A DNA stretch of 5,058 nt from Chromatiales bacterium (GTDB lineage Bacteria; Pseudomonadota; Gammaproteobacteria; UBA6429; Thiohalophilaceae), in contig JALTLP010000158.1 of assembly GCA_027001895.1 (NCBI GenBank), positions 1-5,058 on the forward strand, given 5' to 3'. The notes under the pieces were generated by a model. That model was not told where the DNA came from, did not search any database, and was given only the letters and a program-made list of their open reading frames with translations. Shown piece by piece: positions 1 to 5,058 of this stretch (position 1 is its first letter; each line of letters starts with the position of its first letter). A program made the translations under genes and the position numbers.

Positions 1-2
1 AC

Positions 3-704
3 CGTTTTAAAATGGTTTTCCAGCCGGTCGTTGACCCGCGTACCAGTAAAGTATTGTTACATGAAACTCTGTTACGGATTATTGATACCGATAACACTAT
101 TCGACCGTATTCCGGTTTTATTGACACGGCAGAAAAATTTTCTTTAATGCCTAAAATAGACCGTTGGGTAATAGAATCAACACTGCACAATATAAAATAC
201 CTGTCTAGCATACATGGCGAACTGATTATTTCGATGAATTTATCGGCTTCCTCTATTGGTGACCCGGATTTATTAAAAGACATTAAGCACCTTATTCTGT
301 CTTCAGGGATAAACCCGTCTCAGCTTGTATTTGAAATAACAGAATCATCTGCCGTTTCACAAATTGAAAGTGCCAGGAACTTTATAAAAGAGTTAAAGGA
401 AATAGGTTGTCAGTTTGCACTGGACGATTTTGGCACCGGCTTCAGTTCTTTTGCCTACCTGAAGTATTTGCCAGTGGACTATCTGAAGATAGACGGCACC
501 TTTGTAAGGGATATTATTAATGATAAAGTCGACCAGGCAATGGTGAAGTCTATCCATCACATTGCCCGGTCGTTAAATATAAAAACAATAGCTGAATATG
601 TTGAAAACGAAGCAACCCAGAAGCTGCTGTCAGCGATGGGAATTGATTATATCCAGGGTAACCACGTTGGTGCAGCTTCTACCGAATTAATTAACCTTAC
701 GTAG
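3..704 (+). CDS. EAL-domain cyclic-di-GMP phosphodiesterase, C-terminal part (5' end outside window)
   Basis: The EAL family hydrolyses the second messenger cyclic-di-GMP to linear pGpG in the cytoplasm. The frame is open to the left edge (Arg-Phe-Lys precede the Met at 12), and that Met sits just before the FQPVVD strand that opens EAL domains. It is therefore internal, and the true start, probably with sensory or GGDEF domains, lies upstream. Counting from that Met, the signature is E18-T-L (ETL instead of EAL). The other metal and catalytic positions are present: N76 in MNLS, E108 in FEITES, D138-D139 in DDFGTGFSS, K159 in LKIDGTF, E195 in AEYVE and Q215 in IQGN. The phosphodiesterase may therefore be active. 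The tail after QGN is slightly divergent (GAAS where G-x-P is usual) and stops soon after the domain. The gene converges on the small minus-strand gene and the 3' ends overlap by 18 bases. No clear terminator follows. The EAL assignment is near certain; full architecture and activity are not known from this window. Confidence 0.93.
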   Translation, partial: RFKMVFQPVVDPRTSKVLLHETLLRIIDTDNTIRPYSGFIDTAEKFSLMPKIDRWVIESTLHNIKYLSSIHGELIISMNLSASSIGDPDLLKDIKHLILSSGINPSQLVFEITESSAVSQIESARNFIKELKEIGCQFALDDFGTGFSSFAYLKYLPVDYLKIDGTFVRDIINDKVDQAMVKSIHHIARSLNIKTIAEYVENEATQKLLSAMGIDYIQGNHVGAASTELINLT

Positions 705-887
705 TGTTTTTTTCCAGTCTGGGTTGGGCGGGTCTTTATATAGTAGCTGGTATTGTCCTACTTCGTTTTCATACCAGCCCGAAGTATGTTCGAGTGGTTC
801 GACACTAAATCCCCACCAACTTCCATCCGCATCCTGGGCAACCCAGTTAACCCAGCGCGGGTAATTAATATCATTCAGCTCCGGCAT
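687..887 (-). CDS. small tryptophan-rich protein of unknown function
   Basis: I do not recognise the family. From the ATG at 885-887 the product is 66 residues with six tryptophans (W12, W15, W24, W25, W38, W58), no signal peptide and no membrane segment. The pattern WVNWVAQDADGSWWGF, an acidic middle and a C-terminal NPDWKKTLRK looks like a conserved small soluble protein and not a random frame. A TTG at 918-920 would add eleven residues (NLLFFFINK and neighbours), but these only mirror the C-terminal codons of the peptidase gene, so I prefer the ATG. Neither start has a good Shine-Dalgarno sequence. The ATG lies 17 bases inside the end of the upstream M23 gene, which suggests translational coupling and expression as the last gene of the xseA-M23 set. 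Its TAA (687-689) lies inside the 3' end of the convergent EAL gene. That it is a real gene is likely but not certain. Confidence 0.66.
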   Translation of the reverse strand: MPELNDINYPRWVNWVAQDADGSWWGFSVEPLEHTSGWYENEVGQYQLLYKDPPNPDWKKTLRKVN

Positions 888-1728
888 TGGTTTGTTTATG
901 AAGAAAAAGAGTAGGTTCAACCCGGGTATTATTCAGGTTTACACTCCAGTGTAAATGCGGCCCGGTTACCCGGCCAGTCATACCCACCTTACCGATAATA
1001 TCTCCCTGTTTAACTTTTTGGCCGGCCTTTACGTTAATCTTGCTCATATGACAGTACATGGTTATTAAACCCTGACCATGGTCGATAAATACCGAGTTGC
1101 CATTAAAAAAATAATCACCGGTATTAGCAATAACACCATCTGCCGGCGCATGAATGGCCGTACCCTCACTCGCGGCAATATCCAGGCCGCTATGTGGACG
1201 GCGTGGTTGCTTGTTAAAAAAACGTCGTAAGCCAAAAGGACTGCTAAAAGGGCCATCAACTGGCAGGGTAAATTCGGTACTGACTTCGGCAACAGCCCGC
1301 CATTTTTTAAAGACCGAACCTATAATTTTTTTCTCTTTAATAATGCGTTTTATATCTTTGGCGTAAGGGTTTACTTTACGCTTGTTTTTTATAGTAAGGT
1401 ACTGGGTCTGGTATTTCTTGCTTTTAACAGTAAATGAATATTTTTTTATTTTATTTGCAGCATGTAACGCTACAAAATATTTGCCGGCTTTAGTTGCTAA
1501 CGGAATACCGACAATTGCAAACCAGTTATTATTCTTAACCTTTACCATGACCCTTTTTTTATTAAAGGTAACCTTTGGAAGCGACTGGCTGGATGGAATG
1601 CCAAGATTAATAATTGCAATACCACCAGGCACCGAGTTGTTTAAGGGTAAAGCATCTGCAAGACTTGTCGCACAGTTAAAAAATAACAGGCTAAACAAAA
1701 AATAACGTAACTTTTTTATACTATGCAT
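871..1728 (-). CDS. exported M23-family (LytM/lysostaphin-type) zinc metallopeptidase
   Basis: This is probably a periplasmic peptidoglycan endopeptidase that cleaves stem-peptide cross-links. The 285-residue product opens with a basic then hydrophobic stretch and a likely signal peptidase I site after SLADA (about residue 26). The Cys at 19 is not in a proper lipobox. Residues about 33-100 (GGIAIINLG, then VMVKVKNNNWFAIVGIPL) match the N-terminal domain that precedes many gammaproteobacterial M23 enzymes. A very lysine-rich linker follows (about 94-143). The catalytic domain spans about 153-275, with H179 and D183 in HSGLD, H227 in MYCHMS and HLH at 258-260. The full zinc-ligand set (H179, D183, H260) is present, so this is a catalytically competent form and not a degenerate EnvC/NlpD-type activator. 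The ATG directly follows the TAA of xseA with no gap, and the next gene starts inside its 3' end, so all three are probably co-transcribed. The Shine-Dalgarno sequence is weak, consistent with coupling to xseA. Exact substrate is unknown. Confidence 0.92.
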   Translation of the reverse strand: MHSIKKLRYFLFSLLFFNCATSLADALPLNNSVPGGIAIINLGIPSSQSLPKVTFNKKRVMVKVKNNNWFAIVGIPLATKAGKYFVALHAANKIKKYSFTVKSKKYQTQYLTIKNKRKVNPYAKDIKRIIKEKKIIGSVFKKWRAVAEVSTEFTLPVDGPFSSPFGLRRFFNKQPRRPHSGLDIAASEGTAIHAPADGVIANTGDYFFNGNSVFIDHGQGLITMYCHMSKINVKAGQKVKQGDIIGKVGMTGRVTGPHLHWSVNLNNTRVEPTLFLHKQTNAGAE

Positions 1729-3078
1729 TTATTTTTTCAGACCTGTTTTTGTAACCGTTGATATAAAGCTGCCCGTGGCCAGTCTTGTTTTAACCTGAAC
1801 ACCTGCTTTTATTTGTCGTATATCTTTAATAATAGTATCTGTATCGGCCAGTGTCACATAGGCGTAACCACGGTTTAAAATTGATAATGGACTCATTGCT
1901 TCGAGCCGGGAAGTATTACGTATAAAACGCTGTTTAAACTGACTTAAGCTGTTTTGCTGAACGCTTGCAAGTCGTTGCAATAATTGTATGGTTTTGTCCT
2001 GTTTTATATGAATCCGGTGAACCGGGTTTAGTAAACCAAGTCGGGATGTTAACTGGCTGGTAGCAAGTTTGAATGCAGCAATTTTTGAACTGACAGAACT
2101 GTTTAATCGATAGCTTATTTCATCAAGCCTTTGGCTTGTTTGTTCAATATATTGTTGGGGATGGACAATGCTTTTCGCCAGTCGTTTTAGGTTTTCATCT
2201 GCAATAGTAATCTGTGTGTTCACAGCCTGTATTAGCCTTGCCTGCAAGCTGTTAAGTTGTTTTACATAATGTGTTGCATCCGGGCTGACAAGTTCAGCGG
2301 CGGCCGTTGGTGTGGCAGCACGCACGTCTGCAACAAAGTCGGCAATGGTAAAATCAACATCGTGACCCACTGCCGATATAACAGGTAACGGGCTATTAAA
2401 AATAGCACGCGCAACCACTTCTTCATTAAATGACCATAGATCTTCGAGTGAACCACCGCCACGTGTTACAAGTAAAACATCACACTCGTTTCTTTTATTT
2501 GCAAGTGCTATGGTCTCTGCAATTTCTTTTGCTGCGGGTTTACCTTGTACACTGGTTGGGTAGATAATAACGTTCAGGTTTGCAAAGCGTCTCTTAATGG
2601 TTGTGAGTACATCATGTATCGCTGCACCACTCGGAGAAGTAATGACCCCCACTGTTTTTGCAAATGCCGGTAAAGGTTTTTTATGTTCACTTGCAAACAG
2701 GCCTTCTGCATTTAGTTTATTTTTTAACTGTTCGAACTGTAAACGCAAAGCACCTTCACCGGCTTCTTCCATATGTTCAATTACAAGCTGGAACTCGCCA
2801 CGTGGTTCATATAAACCTATTTTGGCACGTACCAAAACCTGTATACCATTGCGAGGTGAAAAACGGAGCAAGCGGTTACGGGTGCGAAACATTGCGCAGC
2901 GTACCTGAGCATGTGAATCTTTTAGTGAAAAGTACCAATGCCCTGATGCAGGGCAGGCAAGATTAGACAGTTCACCTTCAAGCCAGACAAGTTGAAATGC
3001 TGAACCAAGCACGCTACGTACTTCGCTGTTCAGGCGGCTTACGCTATAAATATCTCGTAGTGGGGCATTGTCTGTCAT
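1729..3078 (-). CDS. xseA: exodeoxyribonuclease VII large subunit
   Basis: Large, catalytic subunit of exonuclease VII, which with several small XseB subunits degrades single-stranded DNA from both ends into oligonucleotides in DNA repair. The 449 residues are close to the 456 of E. coli XseA, so it is full length. The N-terminal OB-fold for single-stranded DNA binding covers about residues 8-102 (VWLEGELSNL, HWYFSLKD). The catalytic domain begins near 135 with KTVGVITSPSGAAIHDVL, then RGGGSLEDLW (206-215) and AVGHDVDFTIADFVADVR (236-253). D156, R206, H239 and D242 sit one residue off the positions I recall as essential in E. coli (155, 205, 238, 241). Residues about 268-395 look like the long coiled-coil arm, and the conserved SPLSILNRGYAYV closes it (396-408). 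The ATG at 3076-3078 gives the expected N-terminus (SVSRLN), though no Shine-Dalgarno sequence is visible. xseB is not in the window. Transcription diverges from guaB, as in E. coli, but here a lipoprotein gene is interposed. Confidence 0.98.
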   Translation of the reverse strand: MTDNAPLRDIYSVSRLNSEVRSVLGSAFQLVWLEGELSNLACPASGHWYFSLKDSHAQVRCAMFRTRNRLLRFSPRNGIQVLVRAKIGLYEPRGEFQLVIEHMEEAGEGALRLQFEQLKNKLNAEGLFASEHKKPLPAFAKTVGVITSPSGAAIHDVLTTIKRRFANLNVIIYPTSVQGKPAAKEIAETIALANKRNECDVLLVTRGGGSLEDLWSFNEEVVARAIFNSPLPVISAVGHDVDFTIADFVADVRAATPTAAAELVSPDATHYVKQLNSLQARLIQAVNTQITIADENLKRLAKSIVHPQQYIEQTSQRLDEISYRLNSSVSSKIAAFKLATSQLTSRLGLLNPVHRIHIKQDKTIQLLQRLASVQQNSLSQFKQRFIRNTSRLEAMSPLSILNRGYAYVTLADTDTIIKDIRQIKAGVQVKTRLATGSFISTVTKTGLKK

Positions 3079-3106
3079 CGTGTTTTATTATATTCGTAAT
3101 GTGATC

Positions 3107-3136
3107 ATTATAAAATGATTAAGCTAACGTTTTACA
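3107..3136 (-). promoter_or_regulatory. probable sigma-70 promoter of the xseA gene set
   Basis: Reading leftward, a perfect TATAAT occupies 3112-3107. The best upstream hexamer is TGTAAA at 3136-3131 with an 18-base spacer, only a 3 of 6 match to the -35 consensus. The start point would fall near 3100, giving a leader of about 22 bases before the xseA ATG. It lies directly downstream of the terminator of the lipoprotein gene, which is where a new promoter would be needed. The -10 element is convincing; the -35 is not. Confidence 0.5.
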
Positions 3137-3141
3137 CAGGC

Positions 3142-3173
3142 AAAAAAAAGCCGGGTAGGTAACCCGGCTTTTT
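3142..3173 (-). terminator. rho-independent terminator of the lipoprotein gene
   Basis: On the minus strand the RNA folds into a perfect 12-base-pair stem: five A-U pairs and then a GCCGGGT/ACCCGGC core, arms 3173-3162 and 3156-3145, with a five-base loop at 3161-3157. It runs into eight consecutive U residues (3149-3142). The stem begins 17 bases after the lipoprotein stop codon. On the plus strand the T run is only five long and no gene needs it there, so minus is the functional direction. It separates the lipoprotein transcript from xseA. Confidence 0.92.
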
Positions 3174-3190
3174 CGTAACAGTCAGTGTTT

Positions 3191-3505
3191 TTAGTTCATG
3201 CGTGGACCTGTAGCATGTTTTTGTTCCTGGTACTGTTGTAAAGCCATTGTGCTTTGTTGCTTTGCTTTATTCGCAAGCTTAACCGCTTTGTCATAGTCTT
3301 TGGCTTTAAGCGCTTTTTTAGCTTTTTTGATAAGTTTTTTAGTATCACGCCATTCATAGAAATGTTTAGCCGCACGTTTTGTCTGGTGTTCTGCTGCTGC
3401 AATGGCACCTTTAGCATCGTTTGCAGTATGTTTAGGGCCTGAACCGGCACATGCAGTCAGTGTTAAAGCAATGGCTGCTGTTAAGATGATCATTAACTTT
3501 CTCAT
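3191..3505 (-). CDS. small lysine-rich lipoprotein, SoxXA-binding protein (SoxK)-like
   Basis: The 104-residue product has a short basic start (MRKL), a hydrophobic stretch and the lipobox LTAC with the lipidated Cys at 19. The next residue is Ala, not Asp, so outer-membrane sorting is expected in a gram-negative cell. The mature part is helical and charged: ANDAKGAIAAAEH (28-40), then YEWRDTKKLIKKAKKAL (50-66), then KDYDKAVKLANKAKQQ (69-84). This A-x-x-A-I-A-A-A-E ... EWRDT-x-K-L-I ... D-Y-x-K-A-x-x-L-A-N-K-A layout resembles small lipoproteins annotated as SoxXA-binding proteins (SoxK), which in sulfur oxidisers assist the SoxXA cytochrome in thiosulfate oxidation. That match is from memory of the family pattern, and no sox gene is present here. 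It could instead be a general helical lipoprotein of the DUF4398 kind. The ATG at 3503-3505 is chosen over a TTG at 3515-3517 because a perfect GGAGG lies five bases before it and overlaps that TTG. It is monocistronic, with its own terminator. Confidence 0.85.
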   Translation of the reverse strand: MRKLMIILTAAIALTLTACAGSGPKHTANDAKGAIAAAEHQTKRAAKHFYEWRDTKKLIKKAKKALKAKDYDKAVKLANKAKQQSTMALQQYQEQKHATGPRMN

Positions 3506-3510
3506 TATTT

Positions 3511-3515
3511 CCTCC
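3511..3515 (-). promoter_or_regulatory. strong Shine-Dalgarno site of the lipoprotein gene
   Basis: On the minus strand GGAGG is followed by five bases (AAATA) and then the ATG at 3505-3503. It fixes the start of the lipoprotein and rules out the in-frame TTG at 3517-3515, which overlaps the site itself. It is the strongest ribosome binding site in the window, suggesting high translation. Confidence 0.88.
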
Positions 3516-3541
3516 AAAGTCGTCGAAATTCTATAATTGTT

Positions 3542-3570
3542 GTTTTACTAATTTTTTATTTACTTTTCAA
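3542..3570 (-). promoter_or_regulatory. possible promoter of the lipoprotein gene in an AT-rich tract
   Basis: Reading leftward, TTGAAA (3570-3565, 5 of 6 to the -35 consensus) is followed after 17 bases by TAAAAC (3547-3542, 4 of 6 to the -10 consensus). The start would fall near 3535, about 30 bases before the ATG. The whole stretch from about 3518 to 3610 is strongly AT-rich, so other pairings are possible (for example TTGTTA at 3581-3576 with TAAAAA), and this assignment is tentative. Confidence 0.3.
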
Positions 3571-3680
3571 TACATTAACAATTGGTTATATAGTTTGAAA
3601 AGCTATAAATTCGGGGGTGGTGAACCCGGACTTGTTTTGATTATGCGTGGTTAGCTGGACAATGGCAATAGTTGATTGCG

Positions 3681-3696
3681 TAATCTTTTAAGATTA
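3681..3696. repeat. perfect 16-base inverted repeat upstream of guaB, candidate operator
   Basis: TAATCTT and its exact reverse complement AAGATTA flank a central TT, giving two uninterrupted seven-base arms. It lies about 35 bases upstream of the guaB -35 hexamer, in a stretch with no gene. The position suits a regulator binding site acting on guaB. It does not resemble the PurR operator (no ACGCAAACG-type half site). AT-rich dyads this short also occur by chance, so function is inferred. Confidence 0.35.
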
Positions 3697-3729
3697 TTCA
3701 TTTAATACGTATTTAGGCGCTTACCTATA

Positions 3730-3758
3730 TTGGCTAAGAGGGAGAAATTCTTTATAAT
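3730..3758 (+). promoter_or_regulatory. sigma-70 promoter of guaB
   Basis: TTGGCT (3730-3735, 4 of 6 to the -35 consensus) and a perfect TATAAT (3753-3758) are separated by the ideal 17 bases. The predicted start near 3765 leaves a leader of about 27 bases before the guaB ATG. This is the best promoter match in the window. In E. coli guaB is controlled by PurR and by growth rate; no PurR box is evident here. Confidence 0.75.
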
Positions 3759-3778
3759 TCACGGTTTTACCCAGCCTT

Positions 3779-3783
3779 AGGAA
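3779..3783 (+). promoter_or_regulatory. Shine-Dalgarno site of guaB
   Basis: AGGAA ends eight bases before the ATG at 3792-3794, an acceptable spacing. It supports this start, which also gives the conserved MLRIA N-terminus; no other ATG in frame lies upstream within the leader. Confidence 0.65.
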
Positions 3784-3791
3784 TCCCACTT

Positions 3792-5058
3792 ATGCTGCGA
3801 ATAGCTGAAGATGCCCTCACTTTTGATGATGTTTTACTCTTACCGGCGTACTCGAATGTTTTACCGCGTGACGTCTCCCTTAAAACCCAGCTAACACAGT
3901 CGATTTCCTTAAATATACCGCTATTAGCGGCAGCAATGGATACGGTAACCGAAGCACGTCTGGCCATTGCCATTGCCCAGGAAGGCGGTATTGGCATTGT
4001 GCACAAGAATATGACCGCCGAACAGCAGGCCAAAGAAATTCGCAAGGTTAAAAAGTTTGAAAGTGGCGTGATAAAAGATCCCATTACGGTATCGCCTTCG
4101 ACGACTATTAGAGATGTCTTATCTTTAACCCAGGAAAAGAACATATCCGGTGTGCCGGTGGTGGATGGCGAGGATCTAGTGGGCATTGTGACCAGCCGCG
4201 ACTTGCGTTTTGATACAGGCTATGACGATCCTGTACGCAACATAATGACACGAAAAGAAAACCTCGTCACCGTTAAAGAAGGCGCGAGTAAGGAAGAAAT
4301 TCAGGGATTGTTGCACAAGCACCGTATTGAAAAAGTGCTGGTGGTCAATGACGACTTTAAACTGCGCGGCCTGATAACTGTAAAAGACATCCAGAAAGCC
4401 ACAGAAAATCCCAATGCCTGCAAAGATTCACAGGCACAGCTACGCGTCGGTGCAGCCGTGGGTGTGGGTGAGGGTACAGATGAACGGGTCGAAGGGCTGG
4501 TTAAAGCCGGGGTAGACGTTATTGTAGTGGATACCGCACATGGTCATTCTCAGGGTGTACTCGACAGGGTGCAGTGGGTTAAAAAGCACTTCCCGGACGT
4601 ACAGGTTATTGGCGGTAATATCGCAACTGCCGATGCAGCGCTGGCGCTGGCCAGGGCCGGTGCAGACGCAGTGAAAGTGGGCATTGGCCCAGGCTCTATT
4701 TGCACCACCCGAATCGTATCGGGCGTGGGCGTGCCTCAAATATCAGCCATTGCTAATGTTGCAGAGGCTTTAAAATCAAAAGGGATTCCGTTAATTGCCG
4801 ATGGTGGTATTCGTTATTCTGGCGATATATGTAAGGCACTCGTTGCGGGTGGCCATGCTGTTATGTTGGGCAGTATGTTTGCCGGTACCGAAGAAGCGCC
4901 GGGTGAAGTTGAATTGTTTCAGGGGCGCTCTTATAAGTCTTACCGGGGCATGGGTTCGTTGGGGGCAATGACACAGCAGTCCGGTTCCAGTGACCGTTAT
5001 TTTCAGGAAGGCAGTGAAGCCGAAAAACTGGTGCCTGAAGGTATCGAAGGCCGTGTTC
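3792..5058 (+). CDS. guaB: inosine-5'-monophosphate dehydrogenase (3' end outside window)
   Basis: Catalyses the NAD-dependent oxidation of IMP to XMP, the committed step of guanine nucleotide synthesis, in the cytoplasm as a tetramer or octamer. About 422 of the usual roughly 488 residues are present; the frame is open at the right edge. It begins MLRIAEDALTFDDVLL, like E. coli GuaB. The TIM barrel is interrupted by two CBS domains (about residues 93-205; GVPVVDGEDLVGIVTSRD, KVLVVNDD), which sense purine nucleotides. Barrel landmarks follow: D247 in DTAHGHS for the NAD site, GPGSICTTR with the catalytic C304 that forms the covalent E-XMP intermediate, and DGGIR (337-341) for IMP phosphate binding. 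The mobile flap starts at YRGMGSLGAM (384 onward) and carries R402-Y403 in SSDRYF, which activate water. All key residues are intact. guaA, often next in the operon, would lie beyond the window if present. Transcription diverges from the lipoprotein and xseA. Confidence 0.99.
   Translation, partial: MLRIAEDALTFDDVLLLPAYSNVLPRDVSLKTQLTQSISLNIPLLAAAMDTVTEARLAIAIAQEGGIGIVHKNMTAEQQAKEIRKVKKFESGVIKDPITVSPSTTIRDVLSLTQEKNISGVPVVDGEDLVGIVTSRDLRFDTGYDDPVRNIMTRKENLVTVKEGASKEEIQGLLHKHRIEKVLVVNDDFKLRGLITVKDIQKATENPNACKDSQAQLRVGAAVGVGEGTDERVEGLVKAGVDVIVVDTAHGHSQGVLDRVQWVKKHFPDVQVIGGNIATADAALALARAGADAVKVGIGPGSICTTRIVSGVGVPQISAIANVAEALKSKGIPLIADGGIRYSGDICKALVAGGHAVMLGSMFAGTEEAPGEVELFQGRSYKSYRGMGSLGAMTQQSGSSDRYFQEGSEAEKLVPEGIEGRV

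Noticed and set aside
1382..1705. 107-codon plus-strand open frame with hydrophobic segments opposite the M23 gene
   Set aside because: The apparent membrane segments come from reading lysine/asparagine codons (AAA, AAT) of the peptidase backwards as Phe and Ile; no ribosome binding site or family match.
2597..2966. Two overlapping plus-strand frames of about 102 codons opposite xseA
   Set aside because: Both lie over the conserved OB-fold and catalytic start of xseA, overlap each other, and resemble no protein family.
3506..3517. Longer form of the lipoprotein starting at TTG (3515-3517)
   Set aside because: That TTG overlaps the perfect GGAGG site used by the ATG at 3503-3505, and the extra MEEI would place acidic residues before the signal peptide.
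3611..3630. GC-rich patch that could fold into a small hairpin (CGGG/CCCG)
   Set aside because: Only a four-base-pair stem with a nine-base loop and no T run after it on either strand; not a terminator or riboswitch that I can support.
3654..3701. Sixteen-codon minus-strand frame (MNNLKRLRNQ...) in the guaB upstream region
   Set aside because: No ribosome binding site, very short, and it overlaps the inverted repeat; no support as a gene or leader peptide.
3767..4186. 139-codon open frame on the minus strand inside guaB
   Set aside because: It lies antisense to the highly conserved guaB coding sequence, has no family resemblance and is explained by codon bias of guaB.
4440..4739. 99-codon open frame on the minus strand inside guaB
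   Set aside because: Antisense shadow over the barrel and catalytic-Cys region of guaB; His/Cys-rich composition arises from the complementary codons.

Overview
The window is a stretch of ordinary bacterial chromosome, most likely from a gammaproteobacterium. The best evidence is the head-to-head arrangement of xseA (minus strand) and guaB (plus strand), which also occurs in Escherichia coli, together with a GuaB that starts with the same MLRIA residues as the enterobacterial enzyme. Base composition is moderately AT-rich. The small lipoprotein between xseA and guaB resembles SoxXA-binding (SoxK-like) proteins and hints at a sulfur-oxidising lineage, but one small gene cannot settle that. No mobile element, CRISPR array, tRNA or rRNA gene was seen.

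Layout from left to right: (1) the C-terminal part of an EAL-domain cyclic-di-GMP phosphodiesterase on the plus strand, cut by the left edge (3-704). (2) A compact minus-strand set reading leftward from about 3100: xseA (1729-3078), an exported M23 metallopeptidase whose ATG directly follows the xseA stop (871-1728), and a small tryptophan-rich protein of unknown function whose start lies inside the end of the peptidase gene (687-887). The small gene's end overlaps the end of the EAL gene, tail to tail. (3) A rho-independent terminator (3142-3173) that closes the next minus-strand gene, a 104-residue lipoprotein (3191-3505). (4) A 286-base divergent control region (3506-3791) with no credible gene. 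It holds the lipoprotein's very strong ribosome binding site, a perfect 16-base inverted repeat and a good sigma-70 promoter for guaB. (5) guaB itself on the plus strand, cut by the right edge (3792-5058).

The genes do not form one pathway. guaB makes XMP for guanine nucleotide synthesis, xseA encodes the large subunit of exonuclease VII, the M23 enzyme probably trims peptidoglycan in the periplasm, and the EAL protein probably degrades cyclic-di-GMP. The points most worth a second look are the SoxK-like lipoprotein placed between xseA and guaB, the unknown tryptophan-rich small protein with its double overlap, and the inverted repeat upstream of guaB. I see no convincing evidence of a previously undescribed multi-gene system here.
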